From contig CAILLX010000135.1 in the NCBI GenBank assembly GCA_903835185.1, positions 1 to 64,000 of the forward strand: a stretch of DNA of 64,000 nucleotides, in the 5' to 3' direction. The notes beneath the pieces were generated by a model that made no database searches, was not told where the DNA came from, and worked only from the letters and a program-made list of their open reading frames with translations. Source of the stretch: an uncultured bacterium (GTDB lineage Bacteria > Cyanobacteriota > Vampirovibrionia > Obscuribacterales > Obscuribacteraceae). The position numbers and the translations under genes were made by a program. Shown here in pieces: positions 45,305 through 54,619 of this stretch; positions within the stretch are counted from its first letter, which is position 1; every line of letters begins with the position of its first letter.

Positions 45305-46404
45305 GTGAATGTGTTGTACTGTCGGTTTGCCTGCTTTGTTATCTGTTATCTGCTGTCAGCTATTCCTGGCTGTGGCGCAGGCAGCTCAGCAAGGTCAGGA
45401 ATTACACTCTTGTCTTTTTTGTTCTTGGCGCTCTTTTTGTAACAGGGGTAATAGCCGGCAGCTGGTGGAGCACAGGACGACCGCCGTTTAAGACGCTATA
45501 TGAGTCGCTTTTGCTTTTTGCCTGGTGTACTTCAGTTATCTATCTGGGTCTTGTCTGGGGGACAGGAGGCGTCTGTCAGGCAGTGCCTGGAGCAACGCCA
45601 TCTGGGCAGCTGGCCAATACTGTTAACTTGAATCGTAGGGGCGCGTCGGGACACGCCCGCTGGTTGCGGGCGGCTCTGCCCCTACAGCCCCTACAGCCCC
45701 TACAGCCGCCCGTGCAGCCGCCCGTGCAGCCGCCCCTACAACTATCCCAGAGGCTTAAGCTGACAATATTTGGAAAACCGGCTCGAAGCCTGAACTCTGG
45801 GGTTGTTTCTGTACGGGAGCCGCAACCAACTGGGTGTGGGATAGAACGTGCAGGTCCTATTCTTGGTGCCGGAGTATCAACTCTGCTGGCAGTGACCCTC
45901 GGGTATGCCATGACTCACCGCGATCTTGAGGCGGTGAGTCTGCCTCCGGCGTTGCAGAGCCCCTGGTTCGTACCGCATGTTCTCGTCTATTTTTTAGGAT
46001 ATGGAGCTTTGTTGGTGTCCGCTGTTGCTGCTGTCGCCTGCCTGGTGAAACCTTGTGGGGGGATTGGCGGTGGTGCGAACTGGCAAAGTAGAGCTGTCAG
46101 CTATGCCGGTTTGATGCACGGACTTATTGTTGCCGGCTACATCTTACTAACTGCTGGACTTATTCTTGGTGCTGTCTGGGCTAAAGATGCCTGGGGAAAT
46201 TATTGGGGTTGGGATCCTAAGGAGAATTGGGCTCTTATCTCGTGGCTGACATACACTCTTTATTTCCATCTGCGGCGGCTGTCTGGCTGGAATGAGAGGT
46301 CTTCAGCCTGGTGGGCTATTGGAGGCTTTGCTGTCATTATATTTACTTATCTTGGCATAAGCCTGCTGCCAACCGGCGATTCAAGCGTCCATACTTATCA
46401 GTAG
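45301..46404 (+). CDS. ccsA: Cytochrome c biogenesis protein CcsA, with an in-frame repeat insertion
   Basis: 367 residues. The heme-handling WWD motif is present as AKDAWGNYWGWDPKENWAL, with conserved periplasmic/membrane histidines, and the C-terminal helix ends in LPTGDSSVHTYQ. The N-terminal FKTLYESLLLFAW segment is also conserved. Between about residues 111 and 148, in the loop after the third helix, lies a Pro/Gln-rich insert (LQPLQPLQPPVQPPVQPPLQ) that comes from a repeated DNA element rather than from the protein family. The frame is kept through it, so the protein may still work. Together with Ccs1 it should serve the cytochromes encoded directly downstream. Confidence 0.9.
   Translation: MSECVVLSVCLLCYLLSAVSYSWLWRRQLSKVRNYTLVFFVLGALFVTGVIAGSWWSTGRPPFKTLYESLLLFAWCTSVIYLGLVWGTGGVCQAVPGATPSGQLANTVNLNRRGASGHARWLRAALPLQPLQPLQPPVQPPVQPPLQLSQRLKLTIFGKPARSLNSGVVSVREPQPTGCGIERAGPILGAGVSTLLAVTLGYAMTHRDLEAVSLPPALQSPWFVPHVLVYFLGYGALLVSAVAAVACLVKPCGGIGGGANWQSRAVSYAGLMHGLIVAGYILLTAGLILGAVWAKDAWGNYWGWDPKENWALISWLTYTLYFHLRRLSGWNERSSAWWAIGGFAVIIFTYLGISLLPTGDSSVHTYQ
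45635..45739. repeat. 105-base palindrome-ended repeat element inserted within ccsA
   Basis: The element begins GTAGGGGCG (45635-45643) and ends CGCCCCTAC (45731-45739), an exact inverted pair. Inside are GGGCGTGTCC-like and GCGGGCGGC arms and a mini-satellite of CCCCTACAG units (three copies near 45680-45704) and CCGCCCGTGCAG units (two to three copies). It keeps the ccsA frame open (35 codons). Similar GTAGGGGCG-type palindromes are known as dispersed extragenic repeats in several phyla; its presence inside a gene is unusual. Confidence 0.8.
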
Positions 46405-46659
46405 AACGCTTCCATCTGATAACCCAGGCTGGGCAACTGCTAGCTCGTAAATTTAGAGTTCACTCTTAGAGATTGGCTGCTCCAACTTTTCCTGGCAATG
46501 TTAGAGTGAACAGTCAGCATTTTGGCAGAGCAAGCCGCTTGTCTGGTTTTTTAACTTTTGCTAATATGCGGTAAAGGGTGCTGTCCATCGAACTGCAGTG
46601 GTCGGGGGTCCGTCTAGGCGATTTGCCAGATGCGTACTCCAGCAACAGAGGCGCGTCTC

Positions 46660-49600
46660 GTGAATAACCAGCGCACAACTATGACCTTAGCCACACTTCT
46701 TGTGGTTGCTGTCGTGGCAGCTCTGTCTGGTTGGGCGCACAGTCGCAGTCACGATTTTGCACGCAGCCGCTCTTTTGCTGTCTTTTGCAGTGATGTCTGT
46801 CCTATCCTTTCAGAGAACTGTTCGGCACGCGACGAAAAGGGCAACTTTGTCTGTCACGGTCGCCCAGCCGGCGCAAACGGTCAGGATGATGTTACCAGTC
46901 CGGCAGCTAAACTGCCTCATGTGGTGCCAGCTACAGCTTCTTCATGCGACCTGTGCCATGCTAAAAAAGGACAGATGCGCTTTACTTTTGCTGTCTCACC
47001 AGCAGGGAGGATTGAGACAGATCGTCAGCGTCTTCTGGCATACGAACAGGTGAAGGCTGTTTCTGCCAAGGTTCTCCGCATGCCGCTAGGAGCTCAAGCT
47101 GGAGGCTTTGGTCTTTTCCATCCTGGTGGAGAGGTTTGTGAGACCAGTTCAGATCCGGACTTTCAAAAGTTGGCTCGCTGGGTCTCTCTGGAACGTGCCG
47201 AGTCACGCGGACGGCAGGCGCCGCCTGGAGTGGCAGAGAGCTTTTTCCGGGATCATGTGCTGCCTGTTCTGGCACGAAGAACCTGCCTGGCGCCTTCCTG
47301 CCACACTTTCAACCACTCAAGTTTTGTTCCTGATCCTGGCACTCCAGGAGAGGACCTGACTTTGCCTATCTCTGAGCGTTTTTCTGCTGAGCAGGTAACT
47401 TATAACCGTAATGCAGCTAAAGGGCTTATTCAATCGCTGGTTTATTTAACTGGAGATGTCGAACAGAGCAGGTTCCTCAAAAAGATAATACCGATTGAAA
47501 GTGGGGGAGTGCTGCACAGAGGGGGCAATGATCAGTTTATTCAAGGCAAATCGGATCCTGACTATAAGATGATAAAGAGATGGCTGCAGCTGGAGCGGGC
47601 TGAAGCAGCCGGTAAGCTGCGCTCAGGTGGCAAACCGGTTATGCCAGCGTTGCTCGGGCAGGTGCGTGGCGTGGTCTTTGTCAGGACAAGAGCGGACAAC
47701 TACCGCCGTTATCTTGATGTCGGCAAGTATCTTCCTGGAGGCGATCTTTACCTTCTTAAGCTAAAGAAGGGAGAGACTCTCAGCACCGCTGGCGGTGTGC
47801 CTCTGAACCTTACTGCACGCTTCCATGCGGGCTCTGCCGCAGATATACGCAAACCGGTTGTCCGTTACGACGGCAAAGCAATCCTGTTTGCCATGCGTGC
47901 CGGCGTTGCCGATAATTTGAATATATATGAGATTAAGCTCGATGATAATCTCAATTATGTCGAAGGTAGCTTCAGGCGGTTGACATACGGTCCCCGGACG
48001 GTCAACGGCATTCCAGTCAACTTTACTGATCCTGTTTATGTGCCTGATCCCACTGATGAAAATGCTGGTGAAGGCGGTTATAACCTGGATCGTGTTGATG
48101 TTGTTTTTACTTCCAATCTGGCAGGACAGGTTATTCAGAGTACTGAACGCGGGATTATCGGTGAGGCTGATGGTGGTGACCTGAGGACAATTCTTGACCG
48201 GGACAGGCAGGAGCCTGATCACAGCTTTGTCGGCCGGCGCATTTATGTTGTTGATGGAACTAACAAAGGCGCTTGGCGTACGGTCACTTCTTTTGAGAAC
48301 CGGCTGGCAACTCCCAGACAGCAAACAGTCATCGCTGTTGATCGTCCGTTTGCCAAGCCGGTCGATCAGTCAACCGTATATGTAATTGAGCAAGCTTCTA
48401 GCGAGCAACCTGGTTTTCTGCCCAGCTACTCGGTCTATGGTATGAAGTATGCTTGTGCCGGGCAGGAGCGGGATATCTACAAGAGCACACTTACACGCAT
48501 TACATGGAACTTGGGGCAGGACATGGATTTAAGTGTAAGAACGACAGGGGAGGTCTTTTACGGATCGCAAAGAGCAGCTGTGGACAGGTTTAATCGTCCT
48601 GTCTTTCATATGACCAGCTGCCGGCGCCATCTGGACTCCCGCTTTAGCTTCCCTACACATCATGGCAATCGTTCTCACGTCCCTATCTATGCTGCTAATT
48701 ATGAGCTGCCCTCCGGTATCGATATCCATGTGGGCATGGATGCCGACAATCTGTGGCAGGCAGGTAATTTAATCGTCAGTGATCATCAATTTGGACCTGA
48801 TCTGGAGGCTAAGAATCCTAATCTTTTCAGCTGGGGCGTTTTTGATGAGAAAGGGGTGCCTGTGACTACTGGACAGGATATATCTAACACGCGCTTCAAG
48901 TATGAGCATATGCAGCCTTCACACCCGCGCTTTGTGTTTAAGACTATTCCACTTTATCCGACAGTTGGCGCTCATGCTGTCAGTTATACAGGTGTGTCGC
49001 CAGGCGGTGCTTTCCGTGATCCGACACCTTTGCCTGATGGCAGCTTGCTTGTCTCTTACTCTCGCTCTCCCATTAACAATTTTGATCCAAAGGCTAATCC
49101 CCATTTTGATCTTTATGTTCTGTCCGGGGCGCCTGCGCTGCAGCCCGCAGGCGGTAAAGGTGTGCCACAGGTGAGCCTTACGCCTGTGACTGCAGCTAAT
49201 AAGAAAGGAAGCAGTGAGGTTGAGGCGGCGGCAATCTTCGTGCGCATTAAGCCGAAAATAAATGCCGGCAAACGTCCTCGCAACGAACATACAATTCGTT
49301 ATCCGGGCGATTCGCCTGATACCAGACCAGCTACTTACCTGGAGAAGAACTATCCATTGATTGACGCCATCATGCGCGATCCATCACCGTCAGGCAAACG
49401 AGTTGCCTATGCTCGTGATCCTGTGACAGGAGTGCGACTTGATCCTTCTGAGCGGATCTACGCAGTGCGCTTTGTGGAGGCACTGCCTATGACACCAGCA
49501 CTGGCAGCAGCTGTTGATGTCAAACAGATTAGCAATCACGACCCGCAAAGTACTCTGGTGACAAACGGCATCTCGCCAGCAAAACGAGTGGTGGCAGAGG

Positions 49601-50394
49601 TGCCGCTGGAGAAGGATGGCTCGGTGTTCTGCCAGATCCCTTCTCGCACGCCGATGATTATCCAGAGTGTCAATGCTGACGGCATGGCTATGCGCCAGGA
49701 GGCACGTTACTACTTCTTTGCTCCCGGTGAGCCTTATGGTATATCGCCTTCGGCAAGTGAAACTTTCCGAACGTGTGGTGCCTGTATGGGCTCTATCACA
49801 GGACATCCTCAAGATCTCTTCGGTCCGATCCTGCCGTTTTCCGGCTCAGGCGGTATTGAGGCTGTAGCCCGCGCTGGCGGCAACCCGCCTGCTTACGGCT
49901 TGAAAGCGGAGGAGCGTGTCTCTGTAGACTTTGTCAGGGATATTCAACCGTTATTGGACAGGCATTGTGTCAGCTGCCACAGCGGTAACAGTCCTGCTGC
50001 AAGTCTCAATTTGAGCGGTGAAAAAACTCGTTATTACTCTTGTGCATATGAGAGCCTCATGAAACTTGAAGATCCGGCAAGCTCCTGGTGGGGGCATAAG
50101 AAATATGTGGATGAACGGGAGGCTCTGGCTATCAAAAGTTATCTCATTGCCAAGGTCTATGGACGGCAGTTGAAAGCTGATAAACAGCTGACCGGAGATC
50201 GACCTCATCCCAGTGCGGAGCTTTTTGCTGCCTCTGGGAAGCAACCTGCTCCGCTCACCGATCAAGAGCGTCATCTGTTAGCTTTGTGGATTGATCTTGG
50301 TGCTGCTTTCCGGTCAGCACCGCAGGCAGCACCACCGTTTGTGAAGCCAACTGTGGTGGCTAATTCAGATAAGGTCAGAGGTGCAACAAGATGA
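46660..50394 (+). CDS. Hydrazine-synthase-alpha-like multidomain c-type cytochrome
   Basis: 1244 residues from a GTG at 46660 with GAGG upstream (an ATG at 46630 is also in frame). A signal-anchor helix (about 9-27) is followed by an N-terminal heme region with CDLCH (C96-H100) and, further on, a C-x4-CH motif CLAPSCH (209-215). The middle (about 330-780) is a beta-propeller resembling the HZS-alpha middle domain: IRKPVVRYDGKAILFAMRAG, NIYEIKLDDN, RRLTYGP, DPVYVPDP and VVFTSNLAG. The typical closing part follows (VAEVPLEKDGSVFCQIPSRT, YYFFAPGEPYG), but the heme motif normally found there reads CGACM (C1039, C1042, M1043). A last domain has DIQPLLDRHCVSCHSGN (C1103-H1107). It probably acts outside the cytoplasm. 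The HZS relation is by pattern; activity is unknown. Confidence 0.72.
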   Translation: MNNQRTTMTLATLLVVAVVAALSGWAHSRSHDFARSRSFAVFCSDVCPILSENCSARDEKGNFVCHGRPAGANGQDDVTSPAAKLPHVVPATASSCDLCHAKKGQMRFTFAVSPAGRIETDRQRLLAYEQVKAVSAKVLRMPLGAQAGGFGLFHPGGEVCETSSDPDFQKLARWVSLERAESRGRQAPPGVAESFFRDHVLPVLARRTCLAPSCHTFNHSSFVPDPGTPGEDLTLPISERFSAEQVTYNRNAAKGLIQSLVYLTGDVEQSRFLKKIIPIESGGVLHRGGNDQFIQGKSDPDYKMIKRWLQLERAEAAGKLRSGGKPVMPALLGQVRGVVFVRTRADNYRRYLDVGKYLPGGDLYLLKLKKGETLSTAGGVPLNLTARFHAGSAADIRKPVVRYDGKAILFAMRAGVADNLNIYEIKLDDNLNYVEGSFRRLTYGPRTVNGIPVNFTDPVYVPDPTDENAGEGGYNLDRVDVVFTSNLAGQVIQSTERGIIGEADGGDLRTILDRDRQEPDHSFVGRRIYVVDGTNKGAWRTVTSFENRLATPRQQTVIAVDRPFAKPVDQSTVYVIEQASSEQPGFLPSYSVYGMKYACAGQERDIYKSTLTRITWNLGQDMDLSVRTTGEVFYGSQRAAVDRFNRPVFHMTSCRRHLDSRFSFPTHHGNRSHVPIYAANYELPSGIDIHVGMDADNLWQAGNLIVSDHQFGPDLEAKNPNLFSWGVFDEKGVPVTTGQDISNTRFKYEHMQPSHPRFVFKTIPLYPTVGAHAVSYTGVSPGGAFRDPTPLPDGSLLVSYSRSPINNFDPKANPHFDLYVLSGAPALQPAGGKGVPQVSLTPVTAANKKGSSEVEAAAIFVRIKPKINAGKRPRNEHTIRYPGDSPDTRPATYLEKNYPLIDAIMRDPSPSGKRVAYARDPVTGVRLDPSERIYAVRFVEALPMTPALAAAVDVKQISNHDPQSTLVTNGISPAKRVVAEVPLEKDGSVFCQIPSRTPMIIQSVNADGMAMRQEARYYFFAPGEPYGISPSASETFRTCGACMGSITGHPQDLFGPILPFSGSGGIEAVARAGGNPPAYGLKAEERVSVDFVRDIQPLLDRHCVSCHSGNSPAASLNLSGEKTRYYSCAYESLMKLEDPASSWWGHKKYVDEREALAIKSYLIAKVYGRQLKADKQLTGDRPHPSAELFAASGKQPAPLTDQERHLLALWIDLGAAFRSAPQAAPPFVKPTVVANSDKVRGATR

Positions 50395-53300
50395 TCTCGC
50401 TCAAGCTACCAGCTACATGGAGACAGAGATGCTTGTTAGGCGCAACTGTAGCAGCGCTGGCCCTTCTAGTCTGGGCAATGACAACGCAGGCTCCTCGCCG
50501 CACAGCCACCGTTGCTGGTTGTCCACAGTTCAGTAATCCATCTCGTTATGGTTTGCTCACGTCGGCACGCTGGGCGTATGGTGCGACATACAAGAGAGAA
50601 GATCTCAAACCTGTCGGCAATCCTAATCCGTATCCGGAGCCGCAACCGAGACGAGAGCATCCGTTTGGGCTGGCTCTAACGCCTGACGGGACAAAAGCTT
50701 ATATAACTTTGAGTGGTGGTGAGAATGATCCCGGTTCAACTGTGGCTGTCTTCGACGTTAAGCAGCGGCGGGTGATAAAGAAGATTCAAGTCGGTCTGTA
50801 TCCAGGCTGCATAGCTGTTCATCCGAGCGGCAAGTTTGCAATAGTGCTTAACCGCTTCTCCAACTATGCCTCTGTAATCGACACCGGTGCAGACAAAGTC
50901 GTATCAGAGATTCCACTGGATTTTTACTGCATGTGGCTTAAGTTCAACAAAACCGGCACGCAAGCCTATGTAAGCAATCGCTATCTCAACCAGGTTTTTG
51001 TCCTGGATGTGAACGCGAAGGCTGAGACTGCGGCTATGCGACTCCTTGGCGGCTTTGATGAGTCAGGTTTCTTGCCAACTGCCTCTTCCAGGAAACAGGG
51101 TAACGGGACCACTATCTATAAAACCCTGCGCACCTCATGTGGTACTGCGGCTTGCCACCAGCGAGACAGGGGTGGGTTTTATGCAGGACAGAATCCGCTT
51201 AAATGCTGGTTTTCTGCCATGGACAATTCAACGCCGGGAGACCCGTCTGAGAGCATACTGCTCAGGGCAGTTACATCTGTTGATGAAGGCGGCTTTGCTG
51301 ATAATCGTGCCGGCAACAACTTTCATGCTGGTGGTATGGTGGTGTGGCGAAAATCTGATCCTGCCTGTCAGAAGGTATCCAATTGGATAAGAACTGCTCG
51401 CTTCGGTCCTGGTATTCCAGTGGAAAACTTTGGTTCTAAACCTGGACCGATGGCTCTGTCTGCTAATGAGAAGTATCTGTATGTCGGCAATCAGAGTGCG
51501 CCGTCAGTTTCAATTATCGATCTGGAGAAGCTAGAAGAAGTAAGTGCCATTTACACTCAAAGCATTGTCACTGATCTGCAGACATACAAGGATAGCAACG
51601 GGCGCGAACTTCTTATTGTGACATCGCAAGGGCTGGGGTTCGGTGCTCCAAAGGAGAGAGATCCTTATGGAGGTGAAACTACAGACAAGAAGAACCCGGC
51701 GGCTCAGTACACTGTTTTGCGAAATATAGCCACCACAGAGCCGCTTCCTCTGCGCGACCAGTCAGTGTTAGGTCCGTTCGATGGTGTGGACGGAACAGCT
51801 GCTTTTAAGATGGGCGATATACAAAACGACGTTCTAGTAATTGATACCGGACGCCTGCACATTCCTGCCCCGACAAGTACCGGGCAGCTTCAGTACGCAT
51901 TGCTTGCCGATCGCTATCAGGCACATGATGGTTGGGTTCGTTATACATCTGATTCGGCAGAAGCCCTCTCTGCTGATGTCAAAGGAGATATTGCTCCTGA
52001 GTTGCAACGAGTGGTTGGCGCTTTTCCAGAAGCAGTAGCTGTAGCTGGCAACAAAGCTTATTTTGCCATGCTTGGGAGTTATCAATTGGTCGAGTGGCAA
52101 ATTGCAGCTCATCCACAAGAGACGTCAGATGCTATGGAACCGTTAGCTGTCTACGATACTGGTGTTATGCCGCGCCGGATTGCAGTCGGAGCAGCAGGCA
52201 CTCCTGCCGATGGGTTAGTCTTTGTCACCAACTATTTGGGTGAGACATTAAGTGTTATCGACACTAAGAACAAGACATCGAGAGAATACACCGTTGGAGA
52301 TCTCACCCGTCCGTTCCCTGACACCAATTCAGAGCGGGGCGATATGTTCGTCAACACGTGCATATTCTCTGCCGATCAAGATACTGCTTGTATGTCCTGT
52401 CATATTTATGGCACCTCTGATGGTCGTGGCTGGGGCGCGGGTCAAACTATTGCTGCTATGGCAAACGGGCGTTTTGCCAGTGGTGGCATGCTTGCTATTC
52501 CGCAGTTGCGCAATCTTTTTGCCATTCAACCGTTTTATTTTGAAGGGACACATACAGCTTATGATGCTCAGTTAGACGATGCTCGCGAACATGTACCGCT
52601 GCATGCATTTTTGAAGCCAAACCCACAGGGCGACTATACCGGCGTTTTTGATCCTCGCCCGGTCTCACAGCGCAAACCGGAACATGAAGAGGTCCAGGAC
52701 AAGATGTCCCTTAAGGCGTGGGGGTGCGAGTATTATGACCTGCAGGAGCGCCGAGATGAGATGATTCGCCAGCTGTCAATGAAATATTTTGGCAAGGCTT
52801 TTGACTTCCGCGACTTCCAACGCTTTATAGGTGAGTATCAGGTTGATGAGTCCAGGTTGCTGCCCAATCCTTATGATCAGAATAATCCATCAGTTAGGCG
52901 CGGCAGGCTGTTGTTTAACGATCTGGCTGTAGGTTGTGTCACTTGCCACAAGCCGCCGAACTTTACAGATAAGGATGAGCCGCTTTATCACAATCGCGAA
53001 CGTGTTTTACCTTCGCTTATCTCTTTTACTCCGCGTGAACGATCGTTTACTCTGGTTGGTCCTTCTTACATGGATACAGTCAATGGCTATAAACGAGATG
53101 TCGAGCCGTGGGAAGAAGGGAGGATTAAGCGTAAGCAGGGCTTTCTGACGACTTTTCAGCTGCGAGGTCTATTTGATCGCCCGGCAGCATTTTTGCATCA
53201 TGGCAAGGCGCTGTCTGTGCGTGAGACTTTTGCTGCACCTAATCATTATTCATTGCGTAAGTACAAATATAGTCCTCTTCGCGGTGGTGAAGATGTAAGA

Positions 53301-53441
53301 CCTGACGGAAGAGAACGAGGGTTTAATGAGCTCTCCTTCCTCAAAGAGAAAATGTATATGGTTGATACACATGGGGCTACCAGCCACCTGAGCGCCAGGC
53401 AGGTACAGGACCTGGAAAACTTCTTGCTCTCTCTGGAGTAG
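50391..53441 (+). CDS. Fused beta-propeller and di-heme peroxidase-like protein (hydrazine synthase beta-gamma-like)
   Basis: 1016 residues; start overlaps the previous stop (ATGA). A signal-anchor helix (about 13-33) leads into a YVTN-type propeller (GLALTPDGTKAYITLSGG, GLYPGCIAVHPSGKFAIVLN, KFNKTGTQAYVSNRYL), interrupted after three blades by an insert with C-x4-CH (CGTAACH, 250-256), then resumed (MALSANEKYLYVGNQSAPSV). From about residue 650 a di-heme cytochrome c peroxidase/MauG-like domain follows: CMSCH (667-671), CVTCH (849-853), AAFLHHGKALSVRETF and LSARQVQDLENFLLSL. In hydrazine synthase the beta subunit is a propeller and gamma a di-heme peroxidase relative; fusion of the two is known from some anammox bacteria. 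Alternative: a general propeller-peroxidase fusion. Confidence 0.72.
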   Translation: MISLKLPATWRQRCLLGATVAALALLVWAMTTQAPRRTATVAGCPQFSNPSRYGLLTSARWAYGATYKREDLKPVGNPNPYPEPQPRREHPFGLALTPDGTKAYITLSGGENDPGSTVAVFDVKQRRVIKKIQVGLYPGCIAVHPSGKFAIVLNRFSNYASVIDTGADKVVSEIPLDFYCMWLKFNKTGTQAYVSNRYLNQVFVLDVNAKAETAAMRLLGGFDESGFLPTASSRKQGNGTTIYKTLRTSCGTAACHQRDRGGFYAGQNPLKCWFSAMDNSTPGDPSESILLRAVTSVDEGGFADNRAGNNFHAGGMVVWRKSDPACQKVSNWIRTARFGPGIPVENFGSKPGPMALSANEKYLYVGNQSAPSVSIIDLEKLEEVSAIYTQSIVTDLQTYKDSNGRELLIVTSQGLGFGAPKERDPYGGETTDKKNPAAQYTVLRNIATTEPLPLRDQSVLGPFDGVDGTAAFKMGDIQNDVLVIDTGRLHIPAPTSTGQLQYALLADRYQAHDGWVRYTSDSAEALSADVKGDIAPELQRVVGAFPEAVAVAGNKAYFAMLGSYQLVEWQIAAHPQETSDAMEPLAVYDTGVMPRRIAVGAAGTPADGLVFVTNYLGETLSVIDTKNKTSREYTVGDLTRPFPDTNSERGDMFVNTCIFSADQDTACMSCHIYGTSDGRGWGAGQTIAAMANGRFASGGMLAIPQLRNLFAIQPFYFEGTHTAYDAQLDDAREHVPLHAFLKPNPQGDYTGVFDPRPVSQRKPEHEEVQDKMSLKAWGCEYYDLQERRDEMIRQLSMKYFGKAFDFRDFQRFIGEYQVDESRLLPNPYDQNNPSVRRGRLLFNDLAVGCVTCHKPPNFTDKDEPLYHNRERVLPSLISFTPRERSFTLVGPSYMDTVNGYKRDVEPWEEGRIKRKQGFLTTFQLRGLFDRPAAFLHHGKALSVRETFAAPNHYSLRKYKYSPLRGGEDVRPDGRERGFNELSFLKEKMYMVDTHGATSHLSARQVQDLENFLLSLE

Positions 53442-53446
53442 TGTCG

Positions 53447-54619
53447 ATGAAACTGCATGTTCTATCTTCTTATCACTTGTCTTGGGCTCTAGATGCTCAA
53501 GCGAGTGCTTTGCGGATATGGGGCGAGGAGCTTTTGAAAGATATCGGTCTGCGGCTGCGTCTCGCAGGCGCCGCGATTGACAAATTGTTGAGCTTGCAAT
53601 CTTTGTGCGCAGCAATGGTAGTGGCGGTCTGTTTGGCATTTTCTCCTGCTGTTTGGGCTGATACCGTTGACGGTGCTAGACCGTCTGCTCCGGAGCAGCG
53701 CCAGACAATACCGAAAGCAAGGATAACTGATATGGTGCTGGTGCCTTCTGGCACATGTATTGTCGGTGACGATCACGGCTTGCCAAACGAAAAACCGGCC
53801 CGAAAAGTTTTTGTCAAAGCTTTTTACATCGACCGAGGTGAAGTGTCCAACGGGCAGTATCGGCAGTTTCTCCAGTGGGTCAAGAAACATACTGATGCCT
53901 CAGTGCGGCACCCTGCCCAGCCTGCCGGCGCTGATCATACGCCACGTTACTGGAAGTCGTTCCGCCCAGCTCTGTTGCGGGCCACCGGAGTGGCTGTATT
54001 GCAGCCGTTTGACGAGGATACTTTCTGTCGTGACAACTATCCTGTGGTAGGCATCAACTGGTATGACGCCTATGCATATGCCCGCTGGGCCGGCAAGCGG
54101 CTTCCTGTGGAAGTCGAGTGGGAAAAGTCCGCCCGTGGGTGCGACGGCAGGAACTGGCCCTGGGGTAACGCCTGGGATTTCAAGCGTTGCAACAGCGGTG
54201 GTTATGAGGATAAATCAAGCACAAATGTTGCTTCCTGCTCTGCTAAAAAGGCATCGGCGCCGGTAGAGAAGGTTGTCCACCGCTGTCCAGCTGCGGATGA
54301 GGAGGGGGAAGTGCAGCCTGCAGTGAAGAAGGAATTTATTTATGCAACTCCGATAGACAGTTTTCCAGCCGGTGTCTCTGTCTTCGGATGCTTTAATATG
54401 GCAGGCAATGTTGCCGAGTGGGTAAGCGACAGATACGATCCTGCCAGCAAGAATGGGGAGGTCAGGCAATTTCGAGTAGTCAAAGGGGGCGGATCTGATT
54501 CTTATCCAAGTGCAGTGCGACCGGCTGCCAGGAGGGGCTTTGAACCGGATTTCCGGTATTTTAGTATTGGCTTTCGTTGTGCCGGCGATAGCCCTTTAGG
54601 AAAGGGAGTAGCAAAATAA
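53447..54619 (+). CDS. Secreted SUMF1-fold (FGE-sulfatase domain) protein without catalytic cysteines
   Basis: 390 residues from the ATG at 53447 (TGGAG upstream); a GTG at 53441 overlaps the previous stop. A hydrophobic segment near residues 53-72 (AAMVVAVCLAFSPAVWA) acts as a signal. The FGE-sulfatase domain follows: MVLVPSGTCIVGDD, KAFYIDRGEVSNGQYRQFLQ, GINWYDAYAYARWAGKRLPV with EVEWEKSARG, FNMAGNVAEWVSDRYD and KGGGSDSYPSAVRPAARRG. True formylglycine-generating enzymes carry two cysteines in the last motif; none is here, so it is not a sulfatase activator of the usual kind. Members of the fold also act as binding domains or in non-heme iron sulfoxide synthases. Confidence 0.85.
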   Translation: MKLHVLSSYHLSWALDAQASALRIWGEELLKDIGLRLRLAGAAIDKLLSLQSLCAAMVVAVCLAFSPAVWADTVDGARPSAPEQRQTIPKARITDMVLVPSGTCIVGDDHGLPNEKPARKVFVKAFYIDRGEVSNGQYRQFLQWVKKHTDASVRHPAQPAGADHTPRYWKSFRPALLRATGVAVLQPFDEDTFCRDNYPVVGINWYDAYAYARWAGKRLPVEVEWEKSARGCDGRNWPWGNAWDFKRCNSGGYEDKSSTNVASCSAKKASAPVEKVVHRCPAADEEGEVQPAVKKEFIYATPIDSFPAGVSVFGCFNMAGNVAEWVSDRYDPASKNGEVRQFRVVKGGGSDSYPSAVRPAARRGFEPDFRYFSIGFRCAGDSPLGKGVAK

